Made by a program: the position numbers and the translations under genes | NCBI RefSeq assembly: GCF_019947135.1 | Contig: NZ_JAGSHT010000018.1 | Span: 124,001-188,000, forward strand | DNA: 64,000 bases | Source of the DNA: Occultella gossypii | GTDB lineage: Bacteria > Actinomycetota > Actinomycetes > Actinomycetales > Beutenbergiaceae | Direction of reading: 5' to 3' | Notes under the pieces: generated by a model | What the model was told of the DNA's origin: nothing | Database searches by the model: none | The model's input: only the letters and a program-made list of their open reading frames with translations | Shown here: piece by piece, positions 1-8,182 of the stretch | Position numbering within the stretch: position 1 is the stretch's first letter | How the letters are laid out: every line of letters starts with the position of its first letter

Positions 1-2659
1 TGACGACCGGGTAGCGGCCGGCCTCGGGCATCACGAGCTCCACGAACCCGCCCTGCGCGGCGCCGAGCGCGAGGGTCTGCGCGCCACCCCCGGTGGCCTC
101 GTCCGGGGTGAGCAGGTAGGCGCCCTCGGCGAACACCGTGTCGAACTGGCCACCGACCACGTGGAACGAGGTGCCCCGGTTCGGCCCCGCCGCGAGGACC
201 CAGATCCGCACCCGCTCCCCCACGACGGTCTCGAGCGGCGCGTGGTCGTAGGCGTTCGCGTACCCGTTGAAGACCACCAGGTCCGCCTCCCCCGCCGCGA
301 GCTTCGCCGTGTCGACCTCGCCGCCCTGTTCACCGAGGTAGTACTCGGACTGGATCAGCACGTGTTCGCGGTCGACCGGCGCCAGGTCCGGCGGGTCGAT
401 GATCACGGCCCCGAACATGCCGTTCGCGATGTGGGCGCTCATCGGCATCGTGGCGCAGTGGTACATCCAGATCCCGGACCGGGTGGCCGCGAACGTGTAG
501 GTGAGCGACTCCCCGGGCGCGATCGTGCGCATCGGCTCGTCCGGCGCCAGCGCCCCGGCGTGGAAGTCGATGGAATGCCCGATGGTGCCGTCGTTGACCA
601 GCGTGATCACGAATGTGTCCCCGATCCGGCCGTGCAGCGTGGGGCCGGGCGCCGTCCCGTTGAACGTCCACAGCGTCTGGGTGACGCCGGGCGCGACCTC
701 CGCCTCGGCCTCCCCGACCGTGAACGTGTACTCGTGCGTGGTGCCCGGTGGTATCGGGGGGACGACGGCGTCCGGCGCCTCCCAGCCCGGCGCGGGGGTC
801 GCGCTCGGGTCCAGGTCGGCGGCCGCACCGGCGCCGGTGGTGCCGGTCATGTCGTGGCCGCCGTGCCCCGCCGCGCCGTCGGCGTCGGTGTCGCCCGTCG
901 CGGCACCCGCGTCCGTGGCGCCGCCGGTCACCTGGATGGCGAGCACCATGCCCATCTGCCGGTGCCCGATCACCGAGCACCAGGCGTCGAGGGACCGGCC
1001 CACCACGCCGACGTCGATCGTGGCCGACTCTCCGGGGGCCAGCCGCCCCGAACTCATGCCGTTGTCGAGCACCAGGTCGTGCACCTGGGTCTCGTCGGTG
1101 TTCTGCACCTCGAGCACGAGCTGGTTCCCGGCCGGTACCTCGATCACGTCCGGCGTGAACCGCATGTCCGCGGCCTCGACCAGCACGGTGGTGGTCTGCC
1201 CTGTGCCGCCCGCCCCGGCATCCGCTCCCGCGCCCGCCCCGACGGCCGACGGGTCCGCGGCGACCGCCCCGGCGACCGCGAGCGCCACAACCGCCAGACC
1301 GGCCACGGCCTGGCTCCGATACCGGTGCGGCACCGGCGTGACCGGACCGGTCGCGGGCGGGGTCCGTCCAGCCGAGCGCGCCCGGCGGTTCGTCACCACG
1401 GCGGCCACGAGCAGCGGCAGGAAGGACCCGAGCCCGATCAGCACCGCGAACGAGGCCGCGACAAGTACCAGCGAGGGGACCGGTGCCACGCCGAGCACCA
1501 GTCCCGCGTTGGCGACGGCCACCCGCCACCCGGCGCCGCGCTCGATCGCGGTCATGGTCGCGCGCATGACCGCCGGGCCACCGCCGAGCACCACCGGCAC
1601 CAGGTACGTCATCGCGCCGATGAGCACCTGTGCGGCGAACCCGGCTGCGAACGGGACCGTCACCGCGCCGACGGCGTCGGCCAGTTCGGCCCAGCCCGGG
1701 GTCCGCGCCACGATGACGACCAACTGGACGAGGCCGACCACCAGCCAGCACATCCCCGCCAACACGGACATGGTGGGCATCGCCGTCGGCGCCTTCGTGC
1801 GCGCCACCCGGACCATCGGCGCCCCGATCCAGGCGATCCCGACGAGGTAGCCGACCAACCCGGTCACGACCGCCACCCTGGACCCGGCCGCGGCCCCGAC
1901 CCCGATCACCACGACCGAGCCCGCCAGGATCCACAACGCGCGCCGTGAGGCGACCTCGCCGTCGGGGTCGATCCGGGTGCGCAGCATCGTCGGCCAGAGC
2001 GTCACGAGCGTTCCGAGCACGGTGAGGCCGACGAAGCCGAGGAGGTTCACGGCCACATGCGCCACCTGCAGGCGCGCCTGCCATTCGTCGGCGAGGCCGT
2101 GGGCCATGAGCGCGCCCAAGCCGGCGCCCACCGGCAGCAGCCACGATGCGACCACGTAGTAGCGGATCGTGGAGGCGAACCGGGAGGAGAGGGCGCGCCG
2201 CGCCCGCAGCGCCAGCGCCGTCCCATGCGCGGCAATCGCGGCGCCGACCACGATCGCGCCGGCGAGCACCAGTGGCCAGATCCCGGCGACCACCCCGGCG
2301 ACGGTGGCCACCACGCCGATGTTGAGGGCGACGGCGCGCACCGTCTGCCAGCGCCGGGAGGTCGGCCGGTGGCGCAGCAGTGCGTCCGTGAAGTGGGCGC
2401 TCCACACTCCGATCGCGTTCGTCACGGCGCCGAGCAGCAGCAGGTGCACGAGGAGCCAGCGCTGCTCAGGGATCCATCGGTGCGCGATGGCGACGACCAC
2501 GACGGCGAGCAGCCAGAACGCGACCGGCGCGTTCGCGCGCAGGTGGTGGCGGGAGCGGTCCGGTAGCGGCGGCAGCGGCGCGCGGCCACCACGCCCGTCC
2601 TCGGACGGTGGAGGGCCGACGAGGGCGGCCGGGAGCCGGGGAGCGGGTCGTGACCGCAC
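1..2659 (-). CDS. nirK: Membrane-anchored copper nitrite reductase-like multicopper oxidase (3' end outside window)
   Basis: Predicted to reduce nitrite to nitric oxide, or to act as a related multicopper oxidase, outside the membrane. The start is a GTG at 2659, two bases after the stop of the upstream regulator, so the pair is probably translationally coupled. Residues about 45-440 hold roughly ten hydrophobic segments rich in His. A first cupredoxin domain follows (about 470-575), with type-1 copper motif Cys-Ser-Val-Ile-Gly-His-Arg-Gln-Met around Cys561. After a Gly/His/Thr-rich linker comes a two-domain nitrite reductase unit with Tyr-His-Cys-Ala-Thr-Met-Pro-Met at residues 733-740 and a downstream His and Met. 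Membrane domain plus extra cupredoxin plus NirK in one chain is longer than classical NirK (about 350 residues). The C-terminus is missing because the window begins here. The fold is secure; the substrate is inferred. Confidence 0.85.
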   Translation of the reverse strand, partial: MRSRPAPRLPAALVGPPPSEDGRGGRAPLPPLPDRSRHHLRANAPVAFWLLAVVVVAIAHRWIPEQRWLLVHLLLLGAVTNAIGVWSAHFTDALLRHRPTSRRWQTVRAVALNIGVVATVAGVVAGIWPLVLAGAIVVGAAIAAHGTALALRARRALSSRFASTIRYYVVASWLLPVGAGLGALMAHGLADEWQARLQVAHVAVNLLGFVGLTVLGTLVTLWPTMLRTRIDPDGEVASRRALWILAGSVVVIGVGAAAGSRVAVVTGLVGYLVGIAWIGAPMVRVARTKAPTAMPTMSVLAGMCWLVVGLVQLVVIVARTPGWAELADAVGAVTVPFAAGFAAQVLIGAMTYLVPVVLGGGPAVMRATMTAIERGAGWRVAVANAGLVLGVAPVPSLVLVAASFAVLIGLGSFLPLLVAAVVTNRRARSAGRTPPATGPVTPVPHRYRSQAVAGLAVVALAVAGAVAADPSAVGAGAGADAGAGGTGQTTTVLVEAADMRFTPDVIEVPAGNQLVLEVQNTDETQVHDLVLDNGMSSGRLAPGESATIDVGVVGRSLDAWCSVIGHRQMGMVLAIQVTGGATDAGAATGDTDADGAAGHGGHDMTGTTGAGAAADLDPSATPAPGWEAPDAVVPPIPPGTTHEYTFTVGEAEAEVAPGVTQTLWTFNGTAPGPTLHGRIGDTFVITLVNDGTIGHSIDFHAGALAPDEPMRTIAPGESLTYTFAATRSGIWMYHCATMPMSAHIANGMFGAVIIDPPDLAPVDREHVLIQSEYYLGEQGGEVDTAKLAAGEADLVVFNGYANAYDHAPLETVVGERVRIWVLAAGPNRGTSFHVVGGQFDTVFAEGAYLLTPDEATGGGAQTLALGAAQGGFVELVMPEAGRYPVV

Positions 2660-2661
2660 GC

Positions 2662-3381
2662 TCAGTCCTTGGACCCGGGCACACGCACGGGCAGCTGCTC
2701 GGGCAGGTGGAGCACGCACGCCCCCCGCTCGGCGAACGGCTCGAGACTCACCCCGACCGGGTCCGCACCCGACTCCTCCAGCAAACCCTGGACCATGCCC
2801 AGGTGCACGCCGCAGACCACGTGCTCGTGGCGGTGGGCGGCCTCCAGGAGTGGGCACCGGCGCAGCCGGACCACATCCGAGCCATGCGCCGGGTCGGGGT
2901 CGAAGCCGAGTCCGTCCAGCGTGTCGAGCACGTCGTCGTAGGCGTCCCCGGAGTCGGCGGGACCGGCGTCTGCGGGACCGGCGTCGGCGAGGCCGAGCGC
3001 CATGGACGGACGTGCGGACGCCTGACGAGCCGCCGATCGACGTGCCAGGTCCTGACCCCAGTACCGGCCTGCCGTGATCCCGGCCGCCTGCGGATCCGCA
3101 CTGGTCCGAGCGATCTGGGCCGCGAGCGCGGTCGCCAGGCCCACATACTCCTGCGTCGCCATCGGCGCGTCCGGCTCGGTGGCGGCATACAGCCAGGCCG
3201 GCCGACCCCGCCCTTTCGCTGCGGCCCGCGTGCGCGTGGCCAATCCGACGTCGATGAGGGCGTCGAGGTGCTCGCGCACGGTGTTCTGGTGCTGGTGCAA
3301 CGCCTGAGCGAGGGCGCCGACGGTGCACGGCGCGGACTGCTGCGCAAGCAGGTCGAGCACGGTTCCGCGAGCCGCGCTCAT
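2662..3381 (-). CDS. HTH transcriptional regulator with C-terminal Cys cluster (SufR-like)
   Basis: A 239-residue DNA-binding regulator. The N-terminus is a winged helix (about residues 5-75; TVGALAQALHQHQNTVREHL is the recognition region). The C-terminus carries a Cys-x12-17-Cys-x-x-His pattern plus a third Cys near the end (RRCPLLEAA, VVCGVHLGM, GACVLHL). This resembles the Fe-S ligands of SufR-type and nitric-oxide-sensing regulators. It lies directly upstream of the nitrite reductase and divergent from a hemerythrin/DUF2249 gene. It therefore probably senses nitric oxide, oxygen or iron and controls both. ATG at 3381 was chosen; an in-frame GTG at 3393 is possible. A perfect palindrome lies in the divergent region at 3459-3471. 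The ligand is inference. Confidence 0.75.
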   Translation of the reverse strand: MSAARGTVLDLLAQQSAPCTVGALAQALHQHQNTVREHLDALIDVGLATRTRAAAKGRGRPAWLYAATEPDAPMATQEYVGLATALAAQIARTSADPQAAGITAGRYWGQDLARRSAARQASARPSMALGLADAGPADAGPADSGDAYDDVLDTLDGLGFDPDPAHGSDVVRLRRCPLLEAAHRHEHVVCGVHLGMVQGLLEESGADPVGVSLEPFAERGACVLHLPEQLPVRVPGSKD

Positions 3382-3458
3382 CGGTCTGTGCACCGTCGCC
3401 GGCGGCGTCACCGGCCGCGGTCCAAGGTCCGACGGCCGACCTCGATTAATTATCACGG

Positions 3459-3471
3459 AATACAGTGTATT
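3459..3471. promoter_or_regulatory. Palindromic operator AATACA-G-TGTATT
   Basis: A perfect 13-base palindrome in an AT-rich island (3444-3474), between the divergent Cys-cluster regulator and the hemerythrin/DUF2249 gene. It is the best candidate binding site for that regulator. The surrounding DNA (TTAATTATCAC to the left) may hold the -10 boxes. Confidence 0.55.
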
Positions 3472-3511
3472 AAAGTTCTGGAGCCACGACACACCACTCC
3501 CGGAGGACGTC

Positions 3512-4390
3512 ATGACCACGCTCGTTGTCGCCAGCACCCAGGCCGACGCCACCGCCGTCGAGGAGATCCGCGCTCGGCACGCGGAACTCGGGGCAGCGCT
3601 GCGGGGGCGCACCGACGCCTTGTTCGCCGCCGCCGCAGGTGGCGCCACCGCGGGCGCCGCCACCGACGCCCAGGCCGCCCGGCGCGAGGTGCAGGAGTTC
3701 ACCGCCGCCACCGTGCTGCCCCATCTGACCCGGCTGGCCGCCGACACCCTCGCGAAGGCCCGCGAGCATGACGAGACCCGACTCCTGGCGCAGAGCCTCG
3801 CGGCCCAGCAGGCCGGCATCGTCGGCGCGGCACAGTCGCTCGCCCACGCGCCGGACCCGATCGCCGGTGTCGCGGCGGCGGGCGCTCTGACCGCGCTCAC
3901 CACCGCCCATCTCGCCGACGTCGACGACCATCTGCTGCCCGCCCTGGCTGCGCTGCCGGGGGTGTCGCTCGCCGACCTGGCCGCGGCCCTGCCGACGCCC
4001 ACCACGACCACCACCGGCACCGGAGCACCGGAGCCGGCCACAGCCGACGAGAGCGCGGGGACCGACCCGGCCCTCGCCGTCGGGCCGGACCCTGCGGAGC
4101 CGACCCCCGCCGTCGAGCCGGCAACCGGCCATGGCCACAGCTGCGCGTGCGGCGGCACCGAGGCACCGGAGCCGGAACTGGATGCGCGGGCCGTGCCGCA
4201 CGCGATCCGGCACGCGACCGTCTTCGGAGCGCTCGACGCGGTGCAGCCGGGTGGGTCGATGATCCTCGTCGCGCCCCATGACCCGCTGCCGCTGCTCGCC
4301 CAGCTGGAGCGGCGCCGGCCCGGCGCGTTCGGTGTGGCCTATATCGAGCAGGGTCCGCAGGATTGGCGGCTGCGGTTCACGCGGAACTGA
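3512..4390 (+). CDS. Hemerythrin-like / DUF2249 fusion protein
   Basis: A 292-residue soluble protein. Residues 1-155 form an all-helical His-containing region (TVLPHLTRLA, KAREHDETRL, TAHLADVDDHLLPAL) like a hemerythrin HHE bundle. A Pro/Thr/Ala linker with a Gly-His-Gly-His-Ser-Cys-Ala-Cys stretch (about 208-215) could bind metal. Residues about 225-292 are a DUF2249 domain ending in DWRLRFTRN. Such fusions are commonly found near nitrate, nitrite and nitric-oxide genes. Here it is divergent from the regulator of the nitrite reductase, which supports a nitric-oxide or redox role. The start ATG has a GGAGG site at 3502-3506. Confidence 0.7.
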   Translation: MTTLVVASTQADATAVEEIRARHAELGAALRGRTDALFAAAAGGATAGAATDAQAARREVQEFTAATVLPHLTRLAADTLAKAREHDETRLLAQSLAAQQAGIVGAAQSLAHAPDPIAGVAAAGALTALTTAHLADVDDHLLPALAALPGVSLADLAAALPTPTTTTTGTGAPEPATADESAGTDPALAVGPDPAEPTPAVEPATGHGHSCACGGTEAPEPELDARAVPHAIRHATVFGALDAVQPGGSMILVAPHDPLPLLAQLERRRPGAFGVAYIEQGPQDWRLRFTRN

Positions 4391-4452
4391 GCGATTCCGC
4401 GGCGCGCCCCGGCCGTATCCGGCGTCACCGGCGCAACCGTGCTCCGACCAAC

Positions 4453-4491
4453 GCTGCGTCACTGATTCGCGTGACGGGTCAGTGACGCAGC
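4453..4491. terminator. 13-bp perfect hairpin with a competing internal arm
   Basis: GCTGCGTCACTGA (4453-4465) pairs exactly with 4479-4491 around a 13-base loop. The loop contains GTGACG (4471-4476), which can pair with CGTCAC (4456-4461) as an alternative stem. It lies after the DUF2249 gene and just before the TNT gene promoter. It may be a terminator or an operator; there is no clear T-run. Confidence 0.5.
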
Positions 4492-4542
4492 AGCGCACCC
4501 CGGCCCCGGTCTGCCCCGGGTCCGGGCGGCATAATGCCTGGC

Positions 4543-5661
4543 ATGGAACTCGACGCCATCTCCGACCTCACGGAGCAGTTGGGGCGGGCGCTGGTCACCG
4601 CAGCGACCGTCGAGGCGGGCACCCGGTCCTGGCTGAGGTTCGACGTCGAGTGGTCCCAGGCCGGCACGCAACACAGCGGGCGGGCGTTCCTGACCGACAC
4701 CGGACACGCGGCCCCGCGACCCGTGCGGGTGCCGGACGCCGCCGTCGGGGCGCTGGCCGCGCTGCGCGCGCACATGACCGCACCCGGCAAGGGCACGTGG
4801 CTGTCTGTGGCGGCGTCGATGACCTCGCCGGGATCGCTCGACGTCAGCTACAACTACGACCGCCGACCGTACTGGAACTCGACCACCGGCTCGATGCTGG
4901 ATGTGCCGGATGAGCCCCCGGTGCCCACCGACGAGAGGTGGTTGGCGGATCTGCGCCGCCACCCGCGGGAGCGCGACCTGGTGCCCGCCTGGCTGACCCC
5001 GGATCAGGTGGAGGGCGAGGAGTCGGCCCGGCTGCGTGCCGCGCTGGGCACGATCGGGCACCCGCAGCGCGGGGTCGTGCTGCCCGGCGACGACCCGAAC
5101 GCTGCGCTCGAGGGCACGATCGAGGTGATCCGCTACGGCCCCCGCCATTACGGGGTGCAGATCGAGGACTACGGCCAGCACGAACTGCTCGCCGAACACT
5201 TCACCGAGCGCGACGCCTGCGCGACGGTCTGGGGCTACCTCACCGCGCCGATGCCGCAACCGCTCCAGATCCCGACGGCGGAACTCGCCCAGCGCGCGCA
5301 GGCCGCCCAGCGCAGTTACACCGATCTGCACGCTCGGCTCATCCAGGCGGGGCCCGGTGGCATCATCACGAACCTCGCCGGCGGGGTGCCCTACGACCGG
5401 ATCGGGGTGCTCGACGGCCTGTACTTCTATCCCTGGCGCACGCCCTGGGAGCATCGTTCACTGCCGCCTGCTGCCGCGGGCGAGGGCGCCCAGGAGATCA
5501 TCCTGATGGCGATGCAGCCGGTCGAGGTGCAGGCCGAGATCGTGCCGCCGTGGTTCGACCAGCCCGGCGGCGGCATCCGGTTCCACGTGGAGGGCAAGGG
5601 CCGCGGGGTGCGCGACCTGGTCCGCGCGGGGGTGCTGCGTCGGGTCCTGCCGGTGAACTGA
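4543..5661 (+). CDS. YezG-like N-terminal region fused to C-terminal TNT (NAD+ glycohydrolase fold) domain
   Basis: A 372-residue protein. The C-terminal 110 residues match the TNT fold of M. tuberculosis CpnT: a Tyr-Asp-Arg start, Trp-Arg-Thr-Pro-Trp-Glu-His-Arg-Ser-Leu-Pro-Pro, then Trp-Phe-Asp-Gln-Pro-Gly-Gly-Gly, whose Gln aligns with the catalytic Gln of TNT, ending in a VRDLVRAGVLRRV helix. The N-terminal 140 residues look like YezG/DUF600-type immunity or recruitment proteins (FDVEW, SLDVSYNYDRRPYW). No signal peptide, WXG100 module or separate immunity gene is visible nearby. ATG 4543 is preferred over 4534 because CATAAT (4530-4535) sits seven bases upstream, which suggests a leaderless mRNA. 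NADase activity is inferred from motifs. Confidence 0.7.
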   Translation: MELDAISDLTEQLGRALVTAATVEAGTRSWLRFDVEWSQAGTQHSGRAFLTDTGHAAPRPVRVPDAAVGALAALRAHMTAPGKGTWLSVAASMTSPGSLDVSYNYDRRPYWNSTTGSMLDVPDEPPVPTDERWLADLRRHPRERDLVPAWLTPDQVEGEESARLRAALGTIGHPQRGVVLPGDDPNAALEGTIEVIRYGPRHYGVQIEDYGQHELLAEHFTERDACATVWGYLTAPMPQPLQIPTAELAQRAQAAQRSYTDLHARLIQAGPGGIITNLAGGVPYDRIGVLDGLYFYPWRTPWEHRSLPPAAAGEGAQEIILMAMQPVEVQAEIVPPWFDQPGGGIRFHVEGKGRGVRDLVRAGVLRRVLPVN

Positions 5662-5697
5662 CCACGCCCGCTGCCTGATCCGACGGATCGGCCCGGC

Positions 5698-5704
5698 TGT
5701 AACC
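5698..5704 (+). promoter_or_regulatory. Possible ECF -35 element (TGTAACC)
   Basis: TGTAACC resembles the AAC-containing -35 of ECF promoters, with CGTG about 17 bases downstream. It precedes the ECF sigma gene and could mediate autoregulation. Weak. Confidence 0.3.
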
Positions 5705-5760
5705 TTTCGCGACCGGTGTGCGTGTGAGTGGGTGTGGACCACATGCGAGACGGAGGTGTC

Positions 5761-6294
5761 ATGGACGGGCCCGAACTCGCCTTCGCCGACGAGGACCCGG
5801 ACATTGCCTTCGAGGTATTCGTCCGGGAACGCGGCCCCGCGCTGTACCGGGCAGCCTGGGCGCTCGCGCTCGACCGAGCCGACGCCGAGGACCTGACCCA
5901 GGAGGCCCTGGCCCGCACCTACCGGCACTGGCGACGGATCCGGCGAGCGGACACCGACCCGTTCGCGTACGCCCGCCGGACCCTGGTCAACCTCCGGGTC
6001 GATCGCTGGCGGCGGCGCAGCCGGGAGTCCGCGACGCTGCGCGAGTACGTGAGCGACAGGCGAGTGCCGGAGGTGGCATCGGGCGTCGAGGACCGCGCCG
6101 AGCTGGCCGGCCTGCTCGACCGCCTCTCGCTGCCCCAGCGTCGCGTCGTGGTGCTGCGGTACGTCCTGGATCTTCCCGTCGCGGTGGTGGCGCGGGAACT
6201 GCGCATGAGCGAGAGCAACGTCAAGACCACGTGTTCGCGCGCACTCGCCGTCATGCGTGCCGACCGGACCCCGACCATCCTGGAGGAATCATGA
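5761..6294 (+). CDS. ECF-family RNA polymerase sigma factor (SigE-type)
   Basis: A 177-residue group 4 sigma factor. Region 2 is AWALALDRADAEDLTQEALARTY with the DAEDLTQE core. Region 4 is LPQRRVVVLRYVLDLPVAVVARELRMSESNVKTTCSRAL, a canonical HTH. The ATG at 5761 has GGAGG at 5752-5756; in-frame ATGs at 5728 and 5743 lack a good site. The stop overlaps the next start by ATGA, so a single-TM protein is co-translated and is the obvious candidate anti-sigma factor or regulated product. Confidence 0.9.
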   Translation: MDGPELAFADEDPDIAFEVFVRERGPALYRAAWALALDRADAEDLTQEALARTYRHWRRIRRADTDPFAYARRTLVNLRVDRWRRRSRESATLREYVSDRRVPEVASGVEDRAELAGLLDRLSLPQRRVVVLRYVLDLPVAVVARELRMSESNVKTTCSRALAVMRADRTPTILEES

Positions 6295-6893
6295 AGAACG
6301 TCGAACAACTCCTTCGTGAAGTACCCGCCGCGCTGCCCGAGCCCGACCTCGACCCCGCGGCGATCCGGGTGCGTGCTCGCCGCTCGCGGCACCGGTCCGC
6401 CCTGGTGGTGAGCGCCGCCTGCACCGTTCTGGTCGCGGCCGTGATCGTGGGCGCCCTTCAGCTCGGCGACCGAACCCCCACGATCCTTCGGGGCACGATG
6501 GACCCGTCCACGAGTCAGCTGCCGACGGGCTCCCCGTCGGACGAGAGTCCGGCCCTGCCCGTGATCGTCGTGGAAGAGCCGGCGTCCGTCCAGATCCGCA
6601 TGCAGGCCCGGATCGAGGGGGTTCTGGAGGTGAGCGACGACGGGTGCGTCGGCATTCAGGACGTGATCGGCTCCTTCTCCCTCGCCGCGTTCCCCACCGG
6701 GACGACCATCGGCCTCGAGGGTGACGCCCTCGTCGTGACGTTCCCGAGCGGAACCGGTGTGCCGGTCGGCACGCAGGTGGTCGGCGGGGGCGGCTGGTAC
6801 AACGACCGGGCGTTCGCGGAGACGCTCCTGCCCGATGACCTGCCCGAGACGTGCCGCTCGCTCCCCCTGGTCCAGTTCTACCTGGAGGACTAG
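6291..6893 (+). CDS. Single-pass membrane protein, candidate anti-sigma partner
   Basis: 200 residues. A short cytoplasmic N-terminus (MKNVEQLLREVPAALPEPDLD) is followed by a basic stretch and one membrane span (about 36-60, ALVVSAACTVLVAAVIVGAL). The extracytoplasmic part is Ser/Pro-rich, then a beta-rich domain of about 100 residues with two Cys (DDGCVG, PETCRS) that could form a disulfide. No zinc-type anti-sigma His-Cys motif is present. Coupling to the ECF sigma gene by ATGA overlap suggests an anti-sigma or sensor role. No family was recognised for the outer domain. Confidence 0.65.
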   Translation: MKNVEQLLREVPAALPEPDLDPAAIRVRARRSRHRSALVVSAACTVLVAAVIVGALQLGDRTPTILRGTMDPSTSQLPTGSPSDESPALPVIVVEEPASVQIRMQARIEGVLEVSDDGCVGIQDVIGSFSLAAFPTGTTIGLEGDALVVTFPSGTGVPVGTQVVGGGGWYNDRAFAETLLPDDLPETCRSLPLVQFYLED

Positions 6894-6932
6894 GGTCTCC
6901 GCCACCGTAGCGAGGAGGACCGCGCAACACCG

Positions 6933-8150
6933 TCAGGCGGCGGGTTCGGCCGCGCCCCGGAGCGCTGCGTCGTAGACCTGCTCAATCGCCCGGACCGGCA
7001 CCGCGGCGCTGGAGCGTGCGGCCAGCATCGCCGCGCTGGCGCGGGTGACCTCGCCCGGGTGGGCACGCAGCCGGTCAAGGACCTGCACGATCCCGGCGGC
7101 GTCCGGGGTCGGGGTGCAGAAACCGGCACCGTCCGGGACCACCTCGGCGAGGTCCGGGTCGCAGTGGAGCACCGGCAGCCCGGCGGCGATCGCTTCGAGG
7201 ATCACCATCGGCTGGTTGTCGAAGTCCACCGAGGAGGAGACCAGCAGGTGGCTGCGCCGCATCGCGGTGAAGACCTCCTCCTGCGGCACCGCCCCGTGCA
7301 GGCTCACCGGGAGCCCGGCCGCGGCCCGGGATACCGCCCGACGCGCCACGCCGTCGCCGTAGACGTCCGCCCTGACTCCCCCACCGGCCGTCCGCATGGC
7401 CTCGACGAAGACCTCCGGCCGCTTCTCCGGGGAGAGCCGGCCCACCCACAGCAGCCGCAGCTCCGCCCCCGGCTCCGGCGCCCGGAGGGCGGCATCCCCG
7501 ATCCGCTCGAGCACGCTCGGCTCCACCCCGTTGGAGACCACCGTGATCGGGGTCGTGACGCCCACCCCGGTCAGCTTGCGAGCGAAGTGCGCGGACGGCA
7601 CGACCACGTGGTCGCTCGCCCGGGCCTGCGCCGCCATCAGCCGCCACATGCGTCGCGCCGTGCGGGTTTGCGTGTAGGGCTGGGTGCCCGCGACCCGCAC
7701 ACCGCGGTGGGGCAGCTGCCGGTGGTGCAGCCAGGCGAGCAGCGGCGTGCTCAGCGCCGGGGCCGGCAGCACCGACGCCGTGTACACGTCGATCCGCCCG
7801 TGCATCGTGTGCACCACCGGCAGGCCGAGCTCATCCGCCACCCGGAACCCGCCCAACGCCGCGAACATCTCCGAGTGGGTGTGCACCACCTGCACGCCCC
7901 GGCGGCGGAACTCGCGCCGAAGTACGTCCCGGACCCGGGCCGGCGACCACGCGAACGGATACCCATCCGGTCGGAACACCCCGGAGATCGGTAGGCCCAC
8001 GATGCCCGGGTCCTCCGACGGGCCAGCCAGCGGACAGCACACGACCACCTCATGGCCGGCCCGTTCGAGGCCCTCCCGCAGCGCCTTCACCGCCGTCTGC
8101 ACCCCGCCGAGCGTGGGCAGGTAGTAGTCGGTGACGAGGGCTACCCGCAT
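6933..8150 (-). CDS. GT4-family glycosyltransferase
   Basis: A 405-residue GT-B glycosyltransferase. The N-terminal Rossmann half starts RVALVTDYYLPTLGGVQTAV with the Gly-Gly loop typical of GT4 (PimB/MshA-like). VHTHSEMFAAL and HGRIDVY lie in the acceptor half. The C-terminal donor site has LLWVGRLSPEKRPEVF, and FDNQPMVILEAIAAGLPVL is the E-x7-E-type nucleotide-sugar motif. It probably transfers a hexose from a nucleotide sugar (GDP-mannose or UDP-sugar) to a lipid or polyol. It is divergent from the KAS III cluster with only 32 bp between starts, so it may glycosylate that cluster's product. That link is inference. Confidence 0.85.
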   Translation of the reverse strand: MRVALVTDYYLPTLGGVQTAVKALREGLERAGHEVVVCCPLAGPSEDPGIVGLPISGVFRPDGYPFAWSPARVRDVLRREFRRRGVQVVHTHSEMFAALGGFRVADELGLPVVHTMHGRIDVYTASVLPAPALSTPLLAWLHHRQLPHRGVRVAGTQPYTQTRTARRMWRLMAAQARASDHVVVPSAHFARKLTGVGVTTPITVVSNGVEPSVLERIGDAALRAPEPGAELRLLWVGRLSPEKRPEVFVEAMRTAGGGVRADVYGDGVARRAVSRAAAGLPVSLHGAVPQEEVFTAMRRSHLLVSSSVDFDNQPMVILEAIAAGLPVLHCDPDLAEVVPDGAGFCTPTPDAAGIVQVLDRLRAHPGEVTRASAAMLAARSSAAVPVRAIEQVYDAALRGAAEPAA

Positions 8151-8156
8151 TCGGCG

Positions 8157-8175
8157 AGCGTATCGTCCGTAGGAT
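8157..8175. promoter_or_regulatory. Back-to-back leaderless promoters
   Basis: On the minus strand TACGCT (8157-8162) lies six bases before the glycosyltransferase ATG at 8150. On the plus strand TAGGAT (8170-8175) lies seven bases before the reductase ATG at 8183. The whole divergent region is 32 bp, so each polymerase footprint must cover the other promoter and the start of the opposite gene. Confidence 0.6.
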
Positions 8176-8182
8176 CCGACCC

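Noticed and set aside
501..1850. Long plus-strand reading frame over the nitrite reductase gene
   Set aside because: It is antisense to the copper-site-bearing minus-strand frame, which shows clear cupredoxin motifs; high GC leaves such antisense frames open.
330..2405. 691-codon minus-strand frame in the same region
   Set aside because: Arg/Gly/Ala-rich with no domain; it is an alternative frame of the nitrite reductase gene.
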